Assembly: GCA_002839285.1 (NCBI GenBank)
Contig: PGXT01000060.1
Location: forward strand, 1 to 34,242
Origin: Spirochaetae bacterium HGW-Spirochaetae-5
GTDB taxonomy: Bacteria > Spirochaetota > UBA4802 > UBA5550
Reading direction: 5' to 3'
Length of the DNA stretch: 34,242 nucleotides
The notes beneath the pieces are model-generated. The model searched no databases and was not told where the DNA came from. It saw only the letters and a list, made by a program, of their open reading frames with translations. This document shows, piece by piece, positions 8,206 to 16,411 of this stretch (its first letter is position 1; each line of letters opens with the position of its first letter). The position numbers were made by a program, and so were the translations under genes.

Positions 8206-8292
8206 AGCATAGATGAAAATATGGACTCAGGAATTATCGGGATTAGGTAAAGTCTGTCATAATCAGCAGGAACGAAAAATATTTTTTGAGCA

Positions 8293-8357
8293 GCATATAA
8301 AGTTTACCCGCGGAGCACGAAGTACTTCGCATCGCCTGCTTAAATGCCGGGACTTTT
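8293..8357 (+). repeat. Truncated attC-like site 6
   Basis: GCATATAAAGTTTACCCGCGG is followed by GCACGAAGTACTTCGC and then TTAAATGCCGGGAC. The order mirrors the 5' half of the intact sites (box, arm, core), but the middle is deleted and the 3' GTTRNNN box is gone. It is probably a dead site. Confidence 0.45.
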
Positions 8358-8413
8358 GTAATTAAATTTCAAAATAGAAATAATATAAAAATAATCTTTT
8401 AGAGGCACATCAA

Positions 8414-9172
8414 ATGAATATTATCACCATTGATAAAAACAATATTGATCAGGAACATATCTGCTGCGCGATTGGAAATGATAAACAGAATCAGGCCAGA
8501 GCTCAATCAAAAAAGGAATGGATGAAAGACAGATTCAATGATGGTCTTACTTTCAAAAGATTTGATCAAAGAGGAAAGATTTTTATTGAATATATGCCGA
8601 TCGAAAAAGTATGGAAACCTGTCTCAGGTAAAAATTTTATGGTTATTAATTGTTTATGGGTTTCCGGACAGTTTAAAGGTAAGGGCCTATCAACTCAACT
8701 ACTTGATGAATGTATAAGTGATGCCAAATCTAAAAAAATGGATGGGATTGCTGTTATAAGCAGTACTAAAGTAAAACCATTTTTAACGGATAAAAAATTC
8801 TATTTAAAGCACGGTTTTGAGACTGCTGATACAGCACCTCCGTATTTTGAATTACTTGCATTAAAGTTTAATAAAAATGCGGAAAATCCTAAATTCACCG
8901 GTAATGCAAAAAGCGGCACATGCTTAAATAAAAAAGGTCTTACTTTCATTTATTCAAATCAGTGCCCTTTCATGGAAGAGTATGTTGAACTACTTGCTGA
9001 AGTTTCCAGGAGAAAGAAAGTACCATTTGAAATTAAAAAACTAAAAAATTACAGTGAAGTGCAGCAAAGCGGAAGTCCCTTCGGAACACTTGGGATCTAT
9101 TTTAATGGTGAGTTTAAAACTCATGAACTGATGCCGGAAAAAAAATTTGAGAAATTTATTAATGAACTGTAA
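8414..9172 (+). CDS. GNAT acetyltransferase with YoaP-like C-terminal domain
   Basis: This 252-aa protein has two parts. Residues 1-150 are a GNAT fold: the acetyl-CoA loop appears as WVSGQFKGKGLSTQLLDECI near 75-97, followed by a YLKHGFETAD strand. Residues about 170-252 match the YoaP-type C-terminal domain, with LTFIYSNQCPFMEEY, whose Cys sits like a thioredoxin-fold Cys, and FNGEFKTHEL. It is predicted to acetylate a small molecule or amine, but the substrate is unknown. No signal peptide is present. The start follows AGAGGCAC. It sits between the truncated attC-like site and the 9251 repeat. Confidence 0.83.
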   Translation: MNIITIDKNNIDQEHICCAIGNDKQNQARAQSKKEWMKDRFNDGLTFKRFDQRGKIFIEYMPIEKVWKPVSGKNFMVINCLWVSGQFKGKGLSTQLLDECISDAKSKKMDGIAVISSTKVKPFLTDKKFYLKHGFETADTAPPYFELLALKFNKNAENPKFTGNAKSGTCLNKKGLTFIYSNQCPFMEEYVELLAEVSRRKKVPFEIKKLKNYSEVQQSGSPFGTLGIYFNGEFKTHELMPEKKFEKFINEL

Positions 9173-9250
9173 TTACCGGAGATACTTTATTTTATCATTG
9201 GCATTATTGCATTTTTAAAATTTTTTAAAGGGGATAGATTATTTTTTTAT

Positions 9251-9310
9251 CAGGAATTATTCCTTAGTATAATTTTTAGTGTAAAAAACAGAAATTATAT
9301 ATCCCCGCCG
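9251..9310 (+). repeat. 60-bp direct repeat, copy 1
   Basis: This 60-bp segment matches 10871-10930 at 53 of 60 positions with no gap, in the same orientation and exactly 1620 bp apart. Both copies end in ATATATCCCCGCCG. The pair brackets the DHFR-like and methyltransferase genes. Confidence 0.85.
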
Positions 9311-9327
9311 TCTTCGGCGGCGGGGAT
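9301..9327. terminator. Strong GC-rich hairpin, possible terminator
   Basis: A perfect 10-bp stem ATCCCCGCCG (9301-9310) / CGGCGGGGAT (9318-9327) with a 7-nt loop lies about 130 bp after the GNAT stop. The + strand downstream has only a broken T-rich stretch (GTATTTTTATT), so termination is possible but not certain. The second copy of the flanking repeat has lost the right arm. Confidence 0.5.
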
Positions 9328-9435
9328 AATAAAGTATTTTTATTAAAAAACATTCAAAATAATCAATATTATTATTTCAACTTAAAGTATATTTATAACC
9401 TGTTAATATTATTTTTAGATTAAGAGGAAACTACT

Positions 9436-10032
9436 ATGAGAAAAATAATAATTCTTTCTTTTGTTTCACTCGACGGAATAATTCAGGCACCCGGCGCACC
9501 GGAAGAGGACACCTCCGGCGGTTTCAAATATGGCGGCTGGGTTGTTCCATATTTCGATGAATTCGCGGGCGGGATTATGGGGGATCAGATGAAGCAGCCC
9601 TTCAATCTGCTTCTGGGGAGAAAAACCTTCGAGATATTTGCATCTTACTGGCCAAACCATGCAAATGACTGGCCCGGCATAAACGAAGCCGCCAAATATG
9701 TGGTTTCAAAAACTCTCACAAAGCCTGACTGGGAAAATTCAATCCTTATCAACGGAAACGTTGTGGAGGAAATTAAAAAACTAAAGAGCCAGGGCGGCCC
9801 TGACTTACAGGTGCATGGCAGCGGTAATCTCATACAGACGCTTCTGAAACACGATCTGGCCGATGAATTGTGGCTCAAAATATTTCCTGTTACACTTGGC
9901 TCCGGCAAGCGCCTCTTTGACGTAGGCACCATTCCGGCAGCATTCGAACTGACAGACAGCAAAGTTTCACCAGGGGGAGTTATCTTTGCCACTTACAAAC
10001 GTGCCGGTGAAGTTAAGGTCGGATCGTTTTAA
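9436..10032 (+). CDS. Dihydrofolate reductase / RibD C-terminal-like protein
   Basis: This 198-aa protein is a second member of the DHFR-like RibD-C family. It has MRKIIILSFVSLDGIIQAPG at the start, PFNLLLGRKTFEIFASYWP near residues 55-73, and LQVHGSGNLIQTLLKHDLADELWL near 123-146. It shares the fold of the 6952 protein but belongs to a different subgroup (the APGAPEED insert after the first strand). It probably binds NADPH, and the substrate is unknown. AGAGGAAA before the ATG supports the start. With the next gene it forms a pair enclosed by direct repeats. Confidence 0.86.
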   Translation: MRKIIILSFVSLDGIIQAPGAPEEDTSGGFKYGGWVVPYFDEFAGGIMGDQMKQPFNLLLGRKTFEIFASYWPNHANDWPGINEAAKYVVSKTLTKPDWENSILINGNVVEEIKKLKSQGGPDLQVHGSGNLIQTLLKHDLADELWLKIFPVTLGSGKRLFDVGTIPAAFELTDSKVSPGGVIFATYKRAGEVKVGSF

Positions 10033-10142
10033 ATAGTAAAGAATGTTCTGCCATAATTCCCATCCTCCCCGATGAGAATGCGGCGGATAAGAATACCGAT
10101 AGCGAGATGAAATTATAATTTTACAATAATGGAAACAGCCCT

Positions 10143-10736
10143 ATGAACGTGGATATCGGAAGCAGATATGACAAAATAGCACAGTGGTGGCATAATAACC
10201 ATAATGAATCAGTTTACGGCCTGACACAGATTGAAAAAGCTGTCCGTTACTGCAGAAACCGAAATACGGCATTAGATGTCGGATGCGGTAGCGGCGGAAG
10301 AATTATCCGCAAACTCCAGAGTGAAGGCTTCAATATTACAGCAATAGATATTTCTCCCGCTATGATTCAGATTGCCGAATCGAATCATCCTGATGTTAAT
10401 TTTGAAATCTGCGATATCACAAGCTGGAAAACTGACAAAACCTTTGATTTAATTGTAGCATGGGACAGCATATTCCATCTGCCGATGATTGAGCAGAGAC
10501 GTGTAGTACCCGGACTTTGCAGGATGCTTAATCCCGGTGGAATTATTATTTACACCTTTGGTGATGCCTCAGGAGAACATGAAAGCGAATGGCATGGCGA
10601 AAAATTTTTTTACGGTTCAATCGGAATTGATGAAAATTTAAAGATAATAATGGATTCAGGCTGCCAATGCCGACATCTGGAACTTGATCAATATCCCGAA
10701 AAGCACGTTTATATCATAGCACAGAAAAAAATCTGA
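10143..10736 (+). CDS. Class I SAM-dependent methyltransferase
   Basis: This 197-aa protein has a clear methyltransferase fold. Motif I TALDVGCGSGGRI lies at residues 42-54, ITAIDIS at 65-71 gives the acidic motif II residue, FDLIVAWDSIFHLP near 101-114 is motif IV, and LNPGGIIIYTFG near 137-148 is the post-motif strand. Similar proteins methylate small molecules, but the substrate is unknown. It starts 110 bp after the DHFR-like gene on the same strand, possibly co-transcribed, and both lie between the 9251 and 10871 repeats. Confidence 0.85.
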   Translation: MNVDIGSRYDKIAQWWHNNHNESVYGLTQIEKAVRYCRNRNTALDVGCGSGGRIIRKLQSEGFNITAIDISPAMIQIAESNHPDVNFEICDITSWKTDKTFDLIVAWDSIFHLPMIEQRRVVPGLCRMLNPGGIIIYTFGDASGEHESEWHGEKFFYGSIGIDENLKIIMDSGCQCRHLELDQYPEKHVYIIAQKKI

Positions 10737-10870
10737 GTCCGGGGAATTCTGCACAGCAGGCACGATATCACAGCCGTGGTGCAGTACCGCAGAACACCTG
10801 ACTCCGGGCCATATACAGCACAAAGCCCGCACCATGAGCTGGAAAGAGGAAGAATAAAATCTATAAATTA

Positions 10871-10930
10871 CAGTAATTATTCCTGAATATAATTTTTAGT
10901 GTAAAAAATGAGAATTATATATCCCCGCCG
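10871..10930 (+). repeat. 60-bp direct repeat, copy 2
   Basis: This is the partner of 9251-9310 (53 of 60 identical by eye). It keeps only the left arm of the hairpin that follows copy 1, so the match stops exactly at the hairpin loop. Confidence 0.85.
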
Positions 10931-10984
10931 TAAGGAATAAATACTGATAAAATTATAAGAATTCATATATTATGGTGATACCGC

Positions 10985-11863
10985 ATGAAAAGACTTAACA
11001 TGTTAAACAATATGCTTTCTATTATTAATATTACCGCAGCATTCTTTTATTTTTTTTCTAAATCACAGTTACTATGGCTTCTCGTTGGAATACAAATAAT
11101 TATAGTTATTTATTTTCTAATAAATGAAACTTCATATTTTGTTCATTCACTATTCTGGCCCATATTTTCAGCATCTCTTCTTATCCTTCCATGGCCTATA
11201 GCTTTTATTTTTCCCATAGTTGTGTATCTGCCTTTAGTTCTGCTGAATAATAAATATAAAAATGAAATTCAATGGTTGAAAACAGGCAATATTGATAAAA
11301 CGACTATCATGATAATGATACCGGTAATAATTCTCAGTTCAACCGTGTTAATTTTGTGGGTATTTTTATGCAAACCTGACTTAACAGATATAATGAAGAT
11401 GGTGCCCGCTGAATCAGTTATAGTAATTATTATTATTGGAATTTTATTTTCAGTTTTTAATTCGATGTGGGAAGAGATAATTTTAAAAGGTATACTCTGG
11501 AATGGCCTTGAATTATTTATAAGTAATATTATTGTGATCAATCTATTTCAGGCTGTTTTGTTCGGAGTGATGCATTACAACGGATTCCCCAGGGGGGTTG
11601 TCGGAGCAGTATTAGCAGGAGTATATGGTTTAGATAACTTTTTTCATCTTATAAATCTTAATTCCGCCGGGCAAAACTACCTGTACTTTAAAACCACAAA
11701 AAGCACACCTGAAAAAAGTATAAAATTGAGAATTCCAAAAACCCTGAAAACCGGATCGGAAGAGAGAAGTGAAGCAGGAAGCATTAAAAGAATTGACCCC
11801 CATATCCCCAAAGCCCAGGTGAGAGAAATATCCGTTGATGATTTTCTTTTCCATATTTTGTAG
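10985..11863 (+). CDS. CPBP-type intramembrane protease homologue, 3' end replaced
   Basis: Residues 1-215 form a multi-pass membrane protein with hallmarks of CPBP (Abi/CAAX) glutamic proteases: MWEEIILKGIL with E163-E164 (Lys where Arg is usual) and VLFGVMH with H197, followed by GVVGAVLAGVYG. A normal family member continues with another hydrophobic segment and a second conserved His or Asn. Here, from about residue 216 (nt 11630), the frame becomes polar and basic (EERSEAGSIKRIDP), and from 11677 it is exactly antisense to the SemiSWEET-like gene. The real gene is therefore probably truncated by a rearrangement at about 11630, and the encoded tail is likely spurious. It may be a pseudogene. 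Confidence 0.6.
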   Translation: MKRLNMLNNMLSIINITAAFFYFFSKSQLLWLLVGIQIIIVIYFLINETSYFVHSLFWPIFSASLLILPWPIAFIFPIVVYLPLVLLNNKYKNEIQWLKTGNIDKTTIMIMIPVIILSSTVLILWVFLCKPDLTDIMKMVPAESVIVIIIIGILFSVFNSMWEEIILKGILWNGLELFISNIIVINLFQAVLFGVMHYNGFPRGVVGAVLAGVYGLDNFFHLINLNSAGQNYLYFKTTKSTPEKSIKLRIPKTLKTGSEERSEAGSIKRIDPHIPKAQVREISVDDFLFHIL

Positions 11864-11946
11864 ACAAGGGGAAAATTAAAAAGAGGCATTATTATGCTTG
11901 CGGCCATCCCTGCAATTTTAGCAATCTCATAGTAGGATTCTGTCAT
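11677..11946 (-). CDS. PQ-loop / SemiSWEET-like small membrane protein
   Basis: This 89-aa protein on the minus strand has about three membrane helices and the PQ-loop-type motif FNFPLVYKIWKRKSSTDIS (residues 23-41), with Pro but no Gln after it. The C-terminal VFRVFGILNFILFSGVLFVVLKYR is also typical of the family. SemiSWEETs dimerise to transport sugars. This variant is related, but its substrate is not assured. The start has GAGGT about 6 nt upstream. It overlaps the spurious tail of the CPBP reading frame on the other strand, and I prefer this gene over that tail because its sequence is family-like throughout. Confidence 0.75.
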   Translation of the reverse strand: MTESYYEIAKIAGMAASIIMPLFNFPLVYKIWKRKSSTDISLTWALGIWGSILLMLPASLLSSDPVFRVFGILNFILFSGVLFVVLKYR

Positions 11947-12052
11947 AACGATACCTCATAACATATTTAATCAAATATTACTCTAATTTTGAATTGTTTA
12001 CAAATACAAAACGGTATCATTAAGTCAAATGTAAAAAAATGCTTATAATAAT

Positions 12053-12203
12053 GTCAGACCTGGTAGCGGTTTATTTTTTGGGGCACAGCGCTTCGCGCTG
12101 CGCCTGGAATGGGGGATTACGGGGGCAGCGCCCCCGTAATCCCCCATTCCAGGCGTATGCGGAGCATACACACCCCCGAAAATAATTTGCTACCGTCAGA
12201 CCT
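12053..12203. mobile_element. MITE-like palindromic element with direct-repeat flanks
   Basis: The element (12062-12194) begins GGTAGC and ends GCTACC, with imperfect terminal inverted repeats of about 22 bp that include GGGG/CCCC. Inside lie three hairpins: CAGCG/CGCTG near 12086-12100, a central perfect 25-bp-arm palindrome (about 12102-12154, 3-nt loop), and GTATGC/GCATAC near 12155-12169. It is flanked by GTCAGACCT at 12053-12061 and 12195-12203, which looks like a 9-bp target duplication. No coding capacity is present. Alternatively it is a structured RNA or REPIN-like element, but the direct repeats favour transposition. Confidence 0.72.
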
Positions 12204-12347
12204 GAATTCAAATTTTAATACAACTGCGATGTTCATTGATTAAAGTAAGTAACATGGTATTTACTAATTCAATCATTAACAATAAATAAAATAACTATCA
12301 GAGCAAAATTTATTGACAATTCACATAAAAAAGTTGATCTTCAGGGT

Positions 12348-15203
12348 ATGCTGCAGCATATCTCTGTAAAATATACTGTTCTAATCTTCATGGCGCTCTG
12401 CTGCCTGTTCCTGATACTATTGCCCTCGTGCGTTAACAACTCACAAAAAATTAAAAGTCCTTCTGTAGAGAGAGGTGTAATAGATCTCCGTGAATGGAGC
12501 TTTGAAAAAAATGGTTCCGTAAGTCTTAACGGCGAGTGGGAATTCTATCACGGTCTGCTTAAACCGGATGATTTAATCAGGCCGGAAATCCGGGGAATCC
12601 GCAAATATGTAAAAGTACCGGGAATGTGGAAAGATCTGACTCTGGAAGGTGGTGTTATTCCGGCACGCGGTGAAAATACCTACCGTCTGGAAATAATCAG
12701 CATCGCTGGTGAAAAGATAAAAAACCTCAGCATTTACTGTATCTATTCAGCCTACAGGATTTGGATAAACGGGATATTAGCTGATGAAAAAGGGATGCCC
12801 GATGCAACCTCACAAGCTGGAAATAATTATGTTTTTATTCATAACAAAAAGTTTTTATCATTCACCCCGGTGGATGGTGTTAACGAGATAGTCCTTCAGG
12901 TGTCCAATTACGATTATAAATCGGGTGGAATATACAGGCCGCTTGAGCTGGAGAATAAAGAAGTCACAGAACACAACGGATATATAAAGCATACTATTGA
13001 TATGATCATAGTGGGGCTTTTACTTTTTTTTGCTATTTACAATCTGCTTTTCTATTTTTTCCGCAGGCAGAATACTCCCGCATTTTATACCGGGTTATTC
13101 TGCCTTACTCTGGCAATAAACATTTTCAATCTGAATATTCGAATTCTCTCCGGTCCACTTTCATATCCGGAGAATCCCTATCTGCTTGATTATTTAACAG
13201 TAATACTGTTAGTCCTTTTTGTTTTTATGACGGTACGATCGCTCTTCCCGGATGATTTTTTTCAGCCTGTATACTACTCCAATATTGTCGTATCAGCGAT
13301 AATTATACCGATGCTTTTTTTTATGAATTTCAGAAAAGCCGAACAGTTGATGCAGTTTTATTTTATACTAATGGTAATTTTTATTTTATACAACGGGTAC
13401 GTATTTTTAAAGGCAATATATAACCGCAGAGACGATGCTATTCTTCTCTCCATCGGTTTTGTGTCTTTATTTACCGGCGGTATTAATGACACGCTCTATG
13501 CTCTGTGGATTATAGAGACTGTTAACATCGTACAATATACAATGGTTGTATTCTGCATAACAACAACAATATTTGTTGCACGCAGGTACTCCATGGAAAT
13601 GAAGAAACTTTCCAATGAACTGGTTGAGAAGAATATCTCTCTGGGAAAACTGGACCGCTTTAAAGACGAACTCCTGGCCAATACGTCACATGAACTGCGG
13701 ACACCGCTCCACGGAATAATAGGTCTGTCCGAATCAATGCTTGCCGGTACTTCCGGAAGACTTACCCCGGTCGCGATGGAAAACCTTCTGCTCATAGCTT
13801 CAAGCGGTCACAGGCTTTCAGGTATGGTCAATGATCTGCTGGACATGGCAAAGATGCAGGATGAAGAGCTTAGCCTTAATCTTCGCAGCCTCGATCTGAA
13901 AGTTCTTTGCGAGTCTGTTATTAAACTCTCCCTTCCGCTTACTGGTGATAAACCAGTTGAAATTATAAACAGTATTCCGCAGAACTTTCCGCCGGTCCAT
14001 GCCGATGAAAACCGGATACGCCAGGTTCTTCACAACCTGATCGGTAATGCGGTCAAGTTCACATCAAAAGGAAAAATTGAAATATCAGCCTCGGCATTCC
14101 CTCCTGCTGATGAAGCAAATGACAAAGATATGGTGGAAGTGAGAGTTGCAGATACGGGAATTGGTGTACCCGAATACTACAGGGAGAGCATATTCGAAGC
14201 ATACAGCCAGATCGACTCGGGAGATGCAAGGTCATATTCAGGTACGGGTCTTGGACTTGCCATAGCTAAAAAGATCATTGAACTTCACGGTGGACGAATA
14301 TCCGTTGCTCCGGGTGATGAATGCGGTTCGGTTTTTAAATTCACATTGCCGGCCGGTCCTGAACAGAATGAATGCTCTTCACTTGGTACAGTAACTGAGA
14401 GTATGTATGAACCCGGCGGGAATATATCCGCAGTACAATTCAGCAGCATAAGCGGTGACTACCGTACAGAAGGATTTGATGGTAATCCGGTTATACTTGC
14501 CGTGGATGATGACCCCATAAATATAATGGTGCTGAGAAACTGCCTTGAATCAAAAAACTGTATAATAAAAACAGCAGCTGACGGAATAAGTGCCCTTGAA
14601 ATGATTGAAAATGACCGGAGCATAGAGCTGGTGCTTCTTGATATAATGATGCCGGTCATAACCGGATATGAGGTCTGCAGAAGGATAAGGCTGAAATACA
14701 TGCCTGAGGAGCTCCCGGTTATAATGCTTACGGCAAAAAATATGATGTCAGATATAGATGCGGCCTTTGAAGCCGGCGCCAATGACTATATAGTCAAGCC
14801 GTTCCATATTAGTGAACTTCTGGCAAGAACTGCGGCAATGCTGAAGCTTAAAAAAGTCAGAAAATCCCCTGCAAAAGGGATATCCATTAACAGCAGGGGG
14901 ACTATATGTTTATTCACATTCATCGACATAATCTATATAACCTCCAGCGCAAAGAATATCATCATCCATACGGCCGACGCTGATACTGAACTGCCGGTTA
15001 TGATGAAAGATATTGTCCACAGACTCCCTCCTGACATCTTTGTCCGCATACATAAAAGTTATATTATAAATACAGGCTATATCCGTTCTGTTGACCATGT
15101 AATATCCGGCCGCTACCGGATACGTCTCCGCGATGAAGATGACACAGCTCTCCCCATCGGACCGGCATTCCTGGAATCCCTCAGAAAAAAAATACATCAA
15201 TAA
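12348..15203 (+). CDS. Membrane hybrid histidine kinase with receiver and LytTR domains
   Basis: This 951-aa signalling protein has these parts in order: an N-terminal hydrophobic signal or anchor (about 8-28); an extracytoplasmic jelly-roll 7TMR-DISM extracellular domain (about 40-205, with GVIDLREWSFEKNG and KVPGMWK); a seven-helix 7TMR-DISM membrane block (about 213-410); HisKA with phospho-acceptor H448 in NTSHELRTPLHG; HATPase_c with N, G1 and G2 boxes (GNAVKF, DTGIGVP, GTGLGLAI); a receiver with D720-D722 and phospho-Asp D765 in LLDIMMP; and a C-terminal LytTR DNA-binding domain (about 850-951, FVRIHKSYIINTGYI). Normally LytTR sits on a separate soluble regulator, so the all-in-one membrane form is odd. 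It probably senses an extracellular ligand and may bind DNA from the membrane. GGG 5 nt upstream is the only RBS hint. Confidence 0.88.
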   Translation: MLQHISVKYTVLIFMALCCLFLILLPSCVNNSQKIKSPSVERGVIDLREWSFEKNGSVSLNGEWEFYHGLLKPDDLIRPEIRGIRKYVKVPGMWKDLTLEGGVIPARGENTYRLEIISIAGEKIKNLSIYCIYSAYRIWINGILADEKGMPDATSQAGNNYVFIHNKKFLSFTPVDGVNEIVLQVSNYDYKSGGIYRPLELENKEVTEHNGYIKHTIDMIIVGLLLFFAIYNLLFYFFRRQNTPAFYTGLFCLTLAINIFNLNIRILSGPLSYPENPYLLDYLTVILLVLFVFMTVRSLFPDDFFQPVYYSNIVVSAIIIPMLFFMNFRKAEQLMQFYFILMVIFILYNGYVFLKAIYNRRDDAILLSIGFVSLFTGGINDTLYALWIIETVNIVQYTMVVFCITTTIFVARRYSMEMKKLSNELVEKNISLGKLDRFKDELLANTSHELRTPLHGIIGLSESMLAGTSGRLTPVAMENLLLIASSGHRLSGMVNDLLDMAKMQDEELSLNLRSLDLKVLCESVIKLSLPLTGDKPVEIINSIPQNFPPVHADENRIRQVLHNLIGNAVKFTSKGKIEISASAFPPADEANDKDMVEVRVADTGIGVPEYYRESIFEAYSQIDSGDARSYSGTGLGLAIAKKIIELHGGRISVAPGDECGSVFKFTLPAGPEQNECSSLGTVTESMYEPGGNISAVQFSSISGDYRTEGFDGNPVILAVDDDPINIMVLRNCLESKNCIIKTAADGISALEMIENDRSIELVLLDIMMPVITGYEVCRRIRLKYMPEELPVIMLTAKNMMSDIDAAFEAGANDYIVKPFHISELLARTAAMLKLKKVRKSPAKGISINSRGTICLFTFIDIIYITSSAKNIIIHTADADTELPVMMKDIVHRLPPDIFVRIHKSYIINTGYIRSVDHVISGRYRIRLRDEDDTALPIGPAFLESLRKKIHQ

Positions 15204-15368
15204 CGCACAGTTTGTTCCCCTGTACGCACTGTTCATTCCTTGCGGATTGACAAGAGCTTCTATATACTCTAGAATCACTGTAGATTCATCTCATTCGAAA
15301 AATTCAGCTGTGCGATTTTCCATGACCTGCTAACGGCAATCATGGCAACGGAATAACAGGTGATTTAA

Positions 15369-16310
15369 ATGTTCAGAAAGCTGCTCTTAAAGAATGAATC
15401 AGTGCACGCAGGAGTTCTACTCAAAAATTCAGCAATCCTGCTTTTTACTACGGCAGCAGCTGCTCTCCTGTCATGTTCAGATTTCAAATTTAATAAGGTC
15501 TTTATCGCTTTTTATCAGGGAAGTGTGACCATACAGAAAAATGGATCTTTACCGGTACAGGTTCAGGTGAAGGATCAGATTAACAATGATGATATAATAA
15601 GAACAGGTGAAAAGTCATGCCTTGTAGTACAGAGTACAGACGGCATCATCATCAGGTTTGAGCAGAACACAGAGGCTCAAATTTTATCATTAAAGAATAA
15701 AACTAAAAAAATAATTAACCTTAGTAACGGGAAAATCCTCTCCAGCGTATCAAAACTGAAAAAGGGTGAGGAGTTTTCTATAATGACACCCTCGACCGTT
15801 GCTTCCGTGAGAGGGACAGAGTTCCTTACGGCATTTAACGGCAGAGACTCAATTGTAGCAGTGGGTAACGGGAAAGTAAGCGTAAAAAGATTAACAGGCA
15901 GCAAAGATGAAAAGTCAGTGGAGACTGGTTTCACCGCAATAGCTCCCGGTAAAAATTCCAATCTGAATTTAAGAAAAATAAGTATAGTTGAGACTCTTGA
16001 ACTTTCCAAGTTCAAAAAAACTCCCATGGTTGAAAGGATAGAAAAGAAAACCCCGGAAGAGCTGAAGGAAATATTCAAAGAGACAATGCAGTGCGATGAG
16101 CAGATAAATGAAGAGATCAAAGAAAACCTTGGGCTTACCTTCGAAGAGATGAAGGCAAAGTATGGAAGGATCGATGTCCTGTATCTGTATAACGGAACTG
16201 AAGTAGAGGGTGTAATAGCCGCACGCGGAACCGTTTATAAGATGGTAACAAAAACAGGAATAGTGATGGTGGATTCCAAAGATATAAAAGGGACCGAAAC
16301 AAAGAGATAA
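15369..16310 (+). CDS. FecR-domain lipoprotein
   Basis: This 313-aa protein has a long signal peptide ending in the lipobox ALLSC (C36). A FecR-type domain follows (about 45-190), with YQGSVTIQKNG, NNDDIIRTGEKSCLVVQS and TPSTVASVRGTEFL. FecR domains are periplasmic beta-rich modules; outside iron signalling they occur in many surface lipoproteins. A charged helical stretch (about 205-265) leads to a small C-terminal beta module (YNGTEVEGVIAARGTVYKMV) that resembles the repeats at the start of the next protein. AGGTGA about 7 nt upstream supports the start. It probably belongs with the two following genes as a cell-envelope set. Confidence 0.83.
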   Translation: MFRKLLLKNESVHAGVLLKNSAILLFTTAAAALLSCSDFKFNKVFIAFYQGSVTIQKNGSLPVQVQVKDQINNDDIIRTGEKSCLVVQSTDGIIIRFEQNTEAQILSLKNKTKKIINLSNGKILSSVSKLKKGEEFSIMTPSTVASVRGTEFLTAFNGRDSIVAVGNGKVSVKRLTGSKDEKSVETGFTAIAPGKNSNLNLRKISIVETLELSKFKKTPMVERIEKKTPEELKEIFKETMQCDEQINEEIKENLGLTFEEMKAKYGRIDVLYLYNGTEVEGVIAARGTVYKMVTKTGIVMVDSKDIKGTETKR

Positions 16311-16411
16311 TATATACTGTCACCGCCAGGCAAAAGAGAGGTTAAACTATTATGTTATTAAATCGGATTATCCGGCAAATATGGGCTGAATAAATTACGA
16401 AGGTATATAAA

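Noticed and set aside
16135-16323. 62-aa minus-strand frame
   Set aside because: It is antisense to the FecR gene's 3' end, with low-complexity Leu/Phe/Ser content.
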